A DNA stretch of 12,181 nt, taken from Desulfobacteraceae bacterium. Its GTDB lineage: Bacteria > Desulfobacterota > DSM-4660 > Desulfatiglandales > JALVMZ01. This document shows, piece by piece, positions 1-6,327 of the stretch. Every line of letters starts with the position of its first letter. Positions within the stretch are counted from its first letter, which is position 1. The stretch covers positions 1 through 12,181 of the forward strand of contig JALVMZ010000384.1 of NCBI GenBank assembly GCA_027032655.1, written 5' to 3'. A program made the position numbers and the translations under genes. The notes under the pieces are model-generated. The model was not told where the DNA came from. It saw nothing but the letters and a program-made list of their open reading frames with translations, and did no database searches.

Positions 1-48
1 TTGCCCTATTTTGAAAAGGTCTTTTATGTCTCATATATGCCACCGTAA
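1..48 (+). CDS. Possible C-terminal tail of an upstream gene (partial)
   Basis: Frame 1 is open from the window edge to a TAA at 46-48, reading LPYFEKVFYVSYMPP. The stop lies inside the purine-rich ribosome-binding site of the next gene (47-56), the spacing expected of tightly packed operon neighbours. Fifteen open codons is weak evidence: frame 2 is also open across this stretch. No family can be assigned from so short a piece, so this entry only flags that tolC may be a downstream gene of an operon. Confidence 0.3.
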   Translation: MPYFEKVFYVSYMPP

Positions 49-63
49 GGGAGGGGTATTATT

Positions 64-1398
64 ATGGGGGCCAGAAAGAAGATTTTTCTATCATTATTTT
101 TCATATTATTAACTTTCATCATTGCACATCCTCTATACGCTCAGGAAAATGTTAAAGTATATACATTGAAGGAGAGTATAGAGGAAGCAATATCGAAAAA
201 CTGGTCAATTCTTCAAAAAAAGGAGAGGATCAAAGAGGCACTATACAAGAAAAAGCAGGCGCGCTCTGAATTTTTCCCAAAATTTAGCACAAGTTATGGT
301 TACACCAGGCTGAGTGAACCTCCTATTATGAGGGCAAATATACCATTTCCAGGCTTTAATGGGATTGAGCTTGGCACCCAGGACAATTACCAGTGGAAGG
401 GAACGATTATTCAACCCATATTTAGAGGTTTTTCAATTATTAGTGCATATGAACTCTCAAAATTGATTGTTCATCAAAGAGAGCTTGAACTTGAACTTGA
501 AAGACTTGATCTCGCACTTCAGGTAAAGGAGGCTTATTTCAATATACTGAAGGCTAAGCGGGGCATTGAGGTAGCAGAGAAGGCGGTGGAGGCATTAAAA
601 TCTCATCTCAGTGTGGCAAAGAATTTTTATAATGTGGGAATGATCCCGGTGAATGAACTATTAAGGGCTGAAGTGGAACTTGAAAATGCAAAACATGAAC
701 TTGTAAAAGCAGAGAATTATTATAAAATCGCTCAAATAAATTTTAATACCCTTTTGAGGAGGAATATAAATACCCCTGTTTATATAAAGGATATCCTCTA
801 TTACGAACCAGAAAGGGGTAGCTTTGAGGATTTTTTCAAAGTGGCTATTGAAAAAAGACCTGAAATCAAGATCATTAATGTCAATATCCAGCAGGCAGAT
901 CAACAGATAAGGATAGCAAAGAGCAAATTTTATCCAGAGGCCTCCTTTGTCTATGAGTATATTAAAGAAGGTGATGATATGGATGTATCAGGTAGCGATT
1001 ATCATGATGCAGGAAGATGGGAAGCAATGGCAGTTCTAAAGTGGACATTCTGGGAGTGGGGTAAAACCAGAAATTCTTTACGAGAGCAGATAAGCAAAAA
1101 AAGGCAGATGATTTTATTAAAGGAGCAACTGAAAGACAGGATAAGGTTACAGATCAAAGAGGCATTATTAAACCTTCGAGTTGCTGAAAAGAATATTCCA
1201 ACCACTAAAAAGACAGTTGAACATGCAGAGGAAAATCTGAGGGTATCAAAAGAAAGATATAAGGCACAGGTTGCAACTTCAACTGATATATTTGATGCTC
1301 AAAGTTTGCTTACTCAGGCAAGAAATAATTATTATAATGCACTCTATGAATATAATATTGCAAAGGCTCGCCTTTACAGGGCTATTGGTCAGTATTAA
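64..1398 (+). CDS. TolC-family outer-membrane efflux channel protein
   Basis: Probable outer-membrane channel of a tripartite efflux or type I secretion system, forming a trimeric beta-barrel with a long periplasmic alpha-helical tunnel. The 444-aa length suits the family. Residues 5-26 form a hydrophobic signal peptide with a likely cleavage after LYA (about residue 26). Two repeated outer-membrane-efflux (OEP) halves follow, roughly residues 36-230 and 250-440. Each is rich in heptad-like helices with Glu/Lys/Ala (for example the EVAEKAVEALKSHLSVAKNF region), and the second ends with the typical pattern of alternating Asn, Tyr and Ala near ARNNYYNALYEYNIAKARLYRAIG. The start is supported by AAGGGAGGGG (47-56), 7 nt before the ATG. 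No membrane-fusion protein or inner-membrane transporter lies within the window, so its partner is unknown. The gap to ftsE is 54 nt without a convincing terminator, so co-transcription with the division genes is possible. Family assignment is firm; substrate is unknown. Confidence 0.9.
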   Translation: MGARKKIFLSLFFILLTFIIAHPLYAQENVKVYTLKESIEEAISKNWSILQKKERIKEALYKKKQARSEFFPKFSTSYGYTRLSEPPIMRANIPFPGFNGIELGTQDNYQWKGTIIQPIFRGFSIISAYELSKLIVHQRELELELERLDLALQVKEAYFNILKAKRGIEVAEKAVEALKSHLSVAKNFYNVGMIPVNELLRAEVELENAKHELVKAENYYKIAQINFNTLLRRNINTPVYIKDILYYEPERGSFEDFFKVAIEKRPEIKIINVNIQQADQQIRIAKSKFYPEASFVYEYIKEGDDMDVSGSDYHDAGRWEAMAVLKWTFWEWGKTRNSLREQISKKRQMILLKEQLKDRIRLQIKEALLNLRVAEKNIPTTKKTVEHAEENLRVSKERYKAQVATSTDIFDAQSLLTQARNNYYNALYEYNIAKARLYRAIGQY

Positions 1399-1452
1399 TC
1401 TTTATGACTTTTTAAATCTAAAAGGTTCTTTAAATAGGGATATCTCATAACA

Positions 1453-2118
1453 ATGGAAGAGATAATTAGATTTTACCATGTCTTTAAGAGATTTGGCAGT
1501 AAAGAGGCATTGCATAATATCAACCTTGTGGTAGGAAAGGGTGAGTATGTATTTGTTACAGGACCAAGTGGAGCAGGGAAGACAACACTTCTTAGAATAA
1601 TGTTTGGCATGGAGAGGGCCTCCGAAGGGCAGGTCCTTATTAAGGGTATTAATATGAATCGTATTCGTTCATCAAGGCTTTCGCTTCTAAGAAGAGAGAT
1701 GGGATTTGTTTTTCAGGATTTTAAGCTCCTGAATAATCGAACAGTATTTCAGAATATATCACTGGCTCTTGAGATAAGAGGAGAGAGAAGGGCTACAATA
1801 AAGAAAAAGACACGACAGATTTTAAGGGCAGTGGGGCTTCAGGGGAAGGAAAATGACTATCCACTGCAACTGTCAGGTGGTGAACAGCAAAGGGTAGCGA
1901 TTGCAAGGGCTATAATAAATGAGCCAGTAATTCTCCTTGCAGATGAACCCACAGGAAATCTTGACCCGGAGCTTTCCAGGGAGATTATAGGATTGTTTGA
2001 AAGGATAAACAATATGGGCACAACAGTGGTCATAGCCACACACGATAAGCAATTAATAAGCTCCACAGAGAAGAGAATAATATTTTTGAGAGAGGGAAGG
2101 TTAATTGAAGAAGTATAG
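1453..2118 (+). CDS. ftsE: Cell-division ABC transporter ATP-binding protein FtsE
   Basis: Cytoplasmic ATPase of the FtsEX complex, which uses ATP binding and hydrolysis to change the conformation of FtsX and so switch on periplasmic cell-wall hydrolysis at the septum. At 221 aa it has the usual FtsE length. Visible ABC elements in order: Walker A GPSGAGKTT (37-45), Q-loop Gln88 in FVFQDF, signature LSGGEQQR (140-147), Walker B VILLADE (159-165) with catalytic Glu165, D-loop GNLD (168-171) and switch His197. The phrase FVFQDFKLLNNRTVFQNI is characteristic of FtsE rather than general LolD/MacB ATPases, and the following gene is a clear ftsX. The ATG at 1453 has only a weak upstream purine run (TAGGGA near 1435-1440). 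The 3' end overlaps ftsX by 14 nt. All catalytic residues are intact. Confidence 0.93.
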   Translation: MEEIIRFYHVFKRFGSKEALHNINLVVGKGEYVFVTGPSGAGKTTLLRIMFGMERASEGQVLIKGINMNRIRSSRLSLLRREMGFVFQDFKLLNNRTVFQNISLALEIRGERRATIKKKTRQILRAVGLQGKENDYPLQLSGGEQQRVAIARAIINEPVILLADEPTGNLDPELSREIIGLFERINNMGTTVVIATHDKQLISSTEKRIIFLREGRLIEEV

Positions 2119-3016
2119 ATCCAGTATTCTACGAATATTCCAAATCTCCACCAGACATGCGATTGAGAATATATCAAATCATAGAATTACTCAGACCATC
2201 TGTATTGGAACTATCTCCATGTCATTTCTTATGATGGGAATATTTATAATCGGATTTGTAAATATAGATAGATGGATAAGGAATTGGGGCGGCACTGATA
2301 TTAATATTTCGATTTACTTAAAAGATAATATTAAAAGTAAAGATAGATTATTTATTAAAAAGCGAATCGAAAACCTTAAGGGGATTAAAGATATAAGATA
2401 TGTGAGTAAAGTTAAGGCAAAGGAAGATCTAAAAAAGATTCTTGGCCTGCAGTCTGAATTTGTTGATTTATTAAGAGAGAATCCATTGCCTGCTTCCTAT
2501 GAAGTGATTTTAGATAGATCGAATGAGCCTCTTATTCATGAGATTGTGCAGAAAATAGAGATTCTCCCGGGGGTGGAGGAAGTTCAATATACAGCTCAAT
2601 ACAAAGAGAAACTGGAAGGTCTCCTTTATATATTAAAGTTGAGTGGGATTGTTATATGGGTGTTTTTATGTGCGGCCTCCTTAATTATTATATATAATAC
2701 CATTAAGCTTACCATATATAATAGAAAGGAAGAGATAGAGATATTGTCTTTGGTGGGGGCAACAGAGTGGTTTATAAAAGCACCATTTATTATTGAAGGT
2801 TTTATTCAGGGGTTGATAGGAGGGATATTATCCATAGGAATACTTTATATCCTTTTTCTGTTATTTTCCTTTAAGAGGATATATATTCTGGGTTTTTCTC
2901 TCCCACAGCCTGTCTTTATCTCGCTACCCTGGATGGTTTTTCTGGTTCTATTCAGTGTAATAATAGGAACAAGTGGTGGAATTCTGGCAGTGAGTCGCTT
3001 CTATGAAGAGAAGTAG
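2105..3016 (+). CDS. ftsX: Cell-division protein FtsX (permease-like, TTG start)
   Basis: Inner-membrane partner of FtsE that recruits and regulates a periplasmic hydrolase activator. The 303-aa protein has FtsX topology: cytoplasmic N-terminus, TM1 about residues 30-53, a periplasmic domain about 54-175, TM2 about 176-198, TM3 about 228-254 and TM4 about 272-296. Residues 198-232 (NTIKLTIYNRKEEIEILSLV, then GAT and so on) match the conserved FtsX cytoplasmic segment between TM2 and TM3. The start is a TTG at 2105. It is favoured because AGGGAAGG (2093-2100) lies 4 nt upstream and the next Met codon is residue 39, which would remove most of TM1. The gene overlaps ftsE by 14 nt and the next gene by 14 nt, implying translational coupling and fixed stoichiometry. 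The periplasmic domain is the expected docking site for the coiled coil encoded next door. Confidence 0.9.
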   Translation: MKKYRSSILRIFQISTRHAIENISNHRITQTICIGTISMSFLMMGIFIIGFVNIDRWIRNWGGTDINISIYLKDNIKSKDRLFIKKRIENLKGIKDIRYVSKVKAKEDLKKILGLQSEFVDLLRENPLPASYEVILDRSNEPLIHEIVQKIEILPGVEEVQYTAQYKEKLEGLLYILKLSGIVIWVFLCAASLIIIYNTIKLTIYNRKEEIEILSLVGATEWFIKAPFIIEGFIQGLIGGILSIGILYILFLLFSFKRIYILGFSLPQPVFISLPWMVFLVLFSVIIGTSGGILAVSRFYEEK

Positions 3017-4151
3017 GTTTATATTTTTGTTAGCGATATTTATACTGCTTAGCCCTTTCTTTGAAAGAGGTTATTCCTCTAATACATCCCAGAAAAGTAT
3101 TGATAGTATAAGACATGAAATTATGGAGCAGAAAAAGAGATATCTTGAGATCAATAAACAGGAAAAAGGGCTTCTTGAGAGATTGTTGGAGCTGGAAAAA
3201 CAAATAAAATCAAAAAAGGAGCTCATGAGAAAACTGGAAGAGAAGATTAGAGAAAAAAATGAGATTATAAAGGCAAAGAAATCAAGATTGAGGAAAATGG
3301 AAAGAGATTCCAAAAAGATGAAGGAGCTTTTTCATGAGAGGATTATTGCACTTTATAAATATGCACGAAGGGGTTATTTAAATATCTTTGCCAGTTCGAA
3401 TGAATTCAGAGAGCTCGGTAGAATGGTTTATTATATGCAAATCATAATTGATCATGATATGAGATTGATAAGAGCGATGATTGATATGAGTAGAAGGGAA
3501 AAATTGGAGATTGATAGAATCAATCAGGAGATAATGGAGGTTAAGGAAATTGAAAAAGAGATAAAAACAGAGATGGAAAAGATTAATGAAATAATGAAAG
3601 AGAAGATTATGTTATTAATGAAGATGCATAATGATAGGAGATTCTATCAGACCGCTGTTACTGAGCTTGAGAAGGCCGCTAATGAATTAAAAAACCAGTT
3701 TGTTATGATAAATAAAGAAGACATTAACAGGAATGATAGTTCAAAAGTTGTTACAGCATGTTTTGACAGGATGAAGGGTAAATTACCAATGCCTTGCAGT
3801 GGCAGGATTGTAAGGCTGTCATCGAAAAATACTAACTTAATTCATGGAAAGGGCGTATTAATTAAAGGCAGATTGGGATCCAAGATAAAGGCTGTATCTG
3901 ACGGCAGGATTGTATTTTCAGGTTGGCTTAGAGGCTATGGGCAACTGATTATTATCAATCATGGGAACAGATATTTTACTCTTTATGGGCACCTTTCCAG
4001 GATATATAAGAAAGAAGGGGAATGGGTAACAAAGGGGGATACAATAGGTTTACTGGGCAATACAGGGGTAACAATGACGCCGGGTCTCTATTTTGAAATC
4101 AGAAAGGGAGTTAAGGAGCTTGATCCACTGTTGTGGTTAAAACATAATTGA
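3003..4151 (+). CDS. envC: EnvC-like murein hydrolase activator (coiled coil plus degenerate LytM/M23 domain)
   Basis: Periplasmic protein expected to link FtsEX to a peptidoglycan amidase. Residues 1-25 form a signal peptide or N-terminal anchor. Residues about 30-240 are a long, highly charged coiled coil rich in Lys, Glu, Met and Ile; a linker with LPMPCSGRIV (261-270) leads into a C-terminal LytM/peptidase M23 fold (about 265-382). In active M23 enzymes zinc is held by an HxxxD motif and an HxH motif. Here His281 is followed at the Asp position by Val285, and the HxH position reads Gly361-Leu362-Tyr363 before FEIR. His320 and His330 (YGHLS) remain. Loss of the metal ligands is what E. coli EnvC also shows, so an activating rather than catalytic role is inferred. 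The ATG lies inside the end of ftsX, with no good Shine-Dalgarno, suggesting translation by coupling. No amidase gene is in the window. The symbol is by similarity of architecture. Confidence 0.85.
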   Translation: MKRSRFIFLLAIFILLSPFFERGYSSNTSQKSIDSIRHEIMEQKKRYLEINKQEKGLLERLLELEKQIKSKKELMRKLEEKIREKNEIIKAKKSRLRKMERDSKKMKELFHERIIALYKYARRGYLNIFASSNEFRELGRMVYYMQIIIDHDMRLIRAMIDMSRREKLEIDRINQEIMEVKEIEKEIKTEMEKINEIMKEKIMLLMKMHNDRRFYQTAVTELEKAANELKNQFVMINKEDINRNDSSKVVTACFDRMKGKLPMPCSGRIVRLSSKNTNLIHGKGVLIKGRLGSKIKAVSDGRIVFSGWLRGYGQLIIINHGNRYFTLYGHLSRIYKKEGEWVTKGDTIGLLGNTGVTMTPGLYFEIRKGVKELDPLLWLKHN

Positions 4152-4202
4152 CCAATTCTGCAGATTTATTAGATAATAAAAAATAATTTTTAGGAGATAG
4201 CA

Positions 4203-5555
4203 ATGATGAAAGATTACAAAAAAATTATGTTCTGTTTTATGATTTTTTTATGTTGTTCTATTTTTATAGTATATCCATATGGATGGTCAAAGCAAGATGA
4301 ATCAGGCGCTAAAACAGATGAAATCTACAGGAATTTAGAGATATTTTCTGAGGTAATACGTCAGATTCAGGAAAATTATGTTGAAAAAAAGACTTCCAAA
4401 GAACTTATTCAAAATGCCATTAAAGGGATGGTGGGGAGTCTTGATCCCCATTCACAGTATATGACAAAAGAGGAACATCAGGAGTTGATTATTGAAACAA
4501 AGGGATCTTTTACAGGTGTGGGAATTGAAATAACAATGAAAGATAATGTGCTGACTGTAGTCTCCCCCATTGAAGGCACACCCGCGTTTAAGGCTGGTAT
4601 TAAGGCAGGAGATAGGATAATAAAGATAAATGGGAAGTCCACCGTTGATATGACACTTATGGATGCAGTTAAATTGATAAGGGGGCCTAAGGGAACAAAA
4701 GTAAAGTTAACAATAAAAAGAGAGGGAGTAAAAGAGCCCATTGATTTTGAGATAGTCAGAGATGTAATTCCTCTCAAGACAGTAAAGAAGCATATGCTTA
4801 CACCGAATATAGCCTATATAAGAATATCAAGCTTCCAGGGAAATACCTTGGATGATCTCCAAAAAGCATTATCTGAGCTTGAGAAAAAGTTTAAAATAAA
4901 GGGTTTGATACTTGACCTCAGAAATAATCCCGGCGGACTGCTTACTCAGGCAATAAAGGTTTCAGATTTATTTCTCGATTCAGGGATTATTGTCAGCACA
5001 AAAGGAAGAAATGGCTCCCAGAATATGGTGGTAAAGGCACATAAAGGCAAATATCCTCAGGATTTCCCCATGATAGTTCTCGTAAATGGCGGTAGTGCAA
5101 GTGCTGCTGAGATTGTTGCGGGGGCACTTCAGGACAATAATAGGGCACTAATACTTGGGACCAAGACATTTGGTAAGGGCTCTGTTCAGACTATTATACC
5201 GCTTTCTGATGGTTCAGCATTAAAACTTACCACAGCAAGGTATTATACCCCAAGCGGAAGGTCCATTCAGCTAAGCGGAATCATTCCTGATATTGAGGTG
5301 GAATTTAGACCAACAAAAGGAAAAGAAATTAAGGGGAAAAAGAAGAGGCATTTTATTAGAGAAGAGGATCTAAAGGGTCATATTGATGTTGAATCCAATA
5401 AAAAGAATAGAAAGCAGGGCTTAAATCTTTTGAATGATGAAAAGGTAAAGAAGCTTGTAAGAAGGGATAATCAGGTCCGATATGCCCTTCAACTTCTTCA
5501 AAATTGGAATAAATTTTCCAGGATAAACGATAATATTTTAGTGAAAGAGAAGTAA
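4203..5555 (+). CDS. ctpA: S41 family carboxyl-terminal processing protease (CtpA/Prc type)
   Basis: Periplasmic serine protease that trims or degrades proteins from their C-termini; relatives act on cell-wall hydrolases and envelope proteins. The 450-aa product has an N-terminal membrane segment or signal peptide (about 7-28), a helical dimerisation region (about 36-95), a PDZ domain (about 98-180, with GVGIEI and AFKAGIKAGDRI) and a tail-specific protease domain (about 185-370). The expected Ser-Lys-Gln triad is visible: Ser300 in GSASAAE, Lys325 in TFGKG and Gln329 in SVQT, with the 25- and 4-residue spacing of the family. A basic linker (about 371-385) and a REEDL-containing C-terminal tail follow. 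AGGAG (4192-4196) serves ATG 4203, though ATG 4206 is almost as good. It lies 51 nt after the envC-like gene, and a terminator follows at 5646. Its position after ftsEX-envC suggests a role in controlling division-related cell-wall hydrolases; this is inference. Confidence 0.92.
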   Translation: MMKDYKKIMFCFMIFLCCSIFIVYPYGWSKQDESGAKTDEIYRNLEIFSEVIRQIQENYVEKKTSKELIQNAIKGMVGSLDPHSQYMTKEEHQELIIETKGSFTGVGIEITMKDNVLTVVSPIEGTPAFKAGIKAGDRIIKINGKSTVDMTLMDAVKLIRGPKGTKVKLTIKREGVKEPIDFEIVRDVIPLKTVKKHMLTPNIAYIRISSFQGNTLDDLQKALSELEKKFKIKGLILDLRNNPGGLLTQAIKVSDLFLDSGIIVSTKGRNGSQNMVVKAHKGKYPQDFPMIVLVNGGSASAAEIVAGALQDNNRALILGTKTFGKGSVQTIIPLSDGSALKLTTARYYTPSGRSIQLSGIIPDIEVEFRPTKGKEIKGKKKRHFIREEDLKGHIDVESNKKNRKQGLNLLNDEKVKKLVRRDNQVRYALQLLQNWNKFSRINDNILVKEK

Positions 5556-5645
5556 TATTCGGAAGTAGTTTATGGAATATGGATGTCTTTAAAGAAGATT
5601 CTATATTAATGAATCTGATATAATGGATAACATAAATATGCTGAT

Positions 5646-5672
5646 ATCCCCATCATTGGGGATTCTCTTTTT
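5646..5672 (+). terminator. Probable intrinsic terminator after ctpA
   Basis: A perfect 6-bp stem ATCCCC (5646-5651) / GGGGAT (5658-5663) with a 6-nt loop ATCATT is followed by the T-rich run TCTCTTTTT (5664-5672). It lies about 90 nt after the ctpA stop codon, the right place to end the tolC/ftsEX/envC/ctpA transcription unit. The stem is short but has four consecutive G-C pairs. Confidence 0.6.
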
Positions 5673-5724
5673 AGGATCTTTTTCAAAATAGTTGATTGGG
5701 AATAACATTAACTATTGGAAATTA

Positions 5725-5753
5725 TTATCATTATGATTGAGCATAATTATAAT
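5725..5753 (+). promoter_or_regulatory. Candidate sigma-70 promoter just upstream of the inverted-repeat block
   Basis: TTATCA (5725-5730; 4 of 6 to TTGACA) and a perfect TATAAT (5748-5753) are separated by exactly 17 nt, which would start transcription near 5760, only about 10 nt before the first inverted repeat. The surrounding DNA is AT-rich, where chance matches to a -10 box are common, so this is a moderate call. If real, the transcript would begin with the two fold-back elements and could continue into the SDR gene. Confidence 0.35.
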
Positions 5754-5769
5754 GGAATATATAGAAAGA

Positions 5770-5974
5770 ATCAGGCGGATGGTATCGTCCTTTCGCTTCC
5801 GTTCGCTACGCCATCCATGGCTTCGCTCACTGCTGATCAGGCACCAAACTTAATAACCGGCGGTTACTTTTCTATTATTGCGTTTGCATGAAGTGCTTAA
5901 TATTAATGATAAAGAATTGTTCTAAAAGTTTGGTGCCTGATAAAGCCGCTCAAGGAAGATACCATCCACCTGAT
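5770..5974. repeat. Large imperfect inverted-repeat element A (205 bp)
   Basis: The ends are complementary: 5770-5792 pairs with 5952-5974 with 21 of 23 positions matched (left end ATCAGGCGGATGGTATC, right end GATACCATCCACCTGAT, plus TCCTT/AAGGA). The left shoulder (5793-5835) is 33 nt longer than the right one and carries its own dyad GCCAT-CC-ATGGC (5810-5821). A second, perfect inverted repeat sits inside (5836-5941). No flanking direct repeat is seen. It could fold as a long hairpin in DNA or RNA. Candidates are a MITE-like element, a REP/IS-associated palindrome or a structured RNA; none can be named from sequence alone. Confidence 0.7.
5836..5941. repeat. Nested 106-bp element with perfect 16-bp terminal inverted repeats
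   Basis: ATCAGGCACCAAACTT at 5836-5851 is the exact reverse complement of 5926-5941. The interior is AT-rich and holds two further palindromes: TAACCG-G-CGGTTA (5854-5866) and TTAATATTAA (5897-5906). Its ends share the ATCAGGC beginning with the surrounding element A, so it could be a small element inserted within, or derived from, a related one, or the apical stem of a single hairpin. No target-site duplication is visible. Confidence 0.7.
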
Positions 5975-5975
5975 G

Positions 5976-6236
5976 GGCTGTCCGGGTCTTTGTTGTAGCG
6001 AATGGCGGGAGGGCTTCGTCTTTTACTCACTTATCTACGGGGGAAACCCCAGCCCGCTCCCGTTGTAATTAATGCCGAATCTGTATTATTATGGGAGAAA
6101 ATATGATTCATAGGTATTAAGTTCATAAATGAACAGGAGCGGGAATGGGGAGGGGGTAAGGAATCCCCCGTAAGATAAGTGAGCTAAAAAGACCAGCCCG
6201 TGAGACTTCTGAGCGGAAACAAAGACCCGGATAGCC
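5976..6236. repeat. Large fold-back element B (261 bp) with 19-bp terminal inverted repeats
   Basis: The left end GGCTGTCCGGGTCTTTGTT (5976-5994) pairs with 6218-6236 at 18 of 19 positions plus one G-T. Pairing continues inward: 6011-6025 with 6184-6199 (with bulges), 6026-6043 with 6165-6183 (CTCACTTATCTACGGGGG, one bulged nt), and 6047-6064 with 6132-6150 (CCCC and CCCGCTCC blocks). An AT-rich loop of about 65 nt remains (6065-6131). It starts 1 bp after element A ends. No target-site duplication and no ORF are seen. The scale and quality of pairing exceed chance by a wide margin, but the identity is unknown. Confidence 0.75.
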
Positions 6237-6316
6237 TTTATAAAATTTATTTCAATACTTAACTAAATAGGAGATGAACCTTTTTATATTGCTTTTTTAA
6301 TGTAATTTCATTTTCT

Positions 6317-6325
6317 GGAGGGAGG
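6317..6325 (+). promoter_or_regulatory. Strong ribosome-binding site of the SDR gene
   Basis: GGAGGGAGG lies just upstream of the ATG at 6328; the GGAG at 6317-6320 has an optimal 7-nt spacing. It supports this start for the SDR gene. Confidence 0.7.
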
Positions 6326-6327
6326 AT

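Larger units (their letters stand above)
5556..6327. other. Gene-free intergenic region of about 770 bp with large inverted repeats
   Basis: No credible coding sequence is visible on either strand. From left to right it contains a short AT-rich spacer with a small AGATTC/GAATCT inverted repeat (5596-5601 and 5611-5616), a terminator (5646-5672), a candidate promoter (5725-5753), two large adjacent inverted-repeat elements (5770-5974 and 5976-6236), and an AT-rich 90-bp leader with the ribosome-binding site of the SDR gene. The inverted-repeat block is clearly richer in G and C than the AT-rich DNA on either side. It does not look like tRNA, rRNA, a CRISPR array or a decayed gene. Confidence 0.8.

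Noticed and set aside
1399..1452. Intrinsic terminator between tolC and ftsE
   Set aside because: Only a weak AT-rich CTTTT/AAAAG fold is present, without a GC stem followed by a T-run.
6121..6134. GTTCAT-AA-ATGAAC palindrome as a second TetR operator
   Set aside because: It differs from the TGAATGA-N4-TCATTCA spacing and sits within the loop and inner arm of fold-back element B, so it is better explained as part of that structure.
5976..6236. Integron attC site
   Set aside because: The ends do not show the paired RYYYAAC/GTTRRRY core boxes, there is no integrase or cassette ORF, and the element is longer than typical attC sites.
5770..6236. CRISPR array or tRNA cluster
   Set aside because: There are no regularly spaced direct repeats and no cloverleaf with CCA-adjacent acceptor stem or T-loop signature.
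6274..6300. Tiny frame ATG AAC CTT TTT... before the SDR gene as a leader peptide
   Set aside because: The AGGAG directly abuts the ATG with no spacer and the eight residues carry no regulatory codon pattern.
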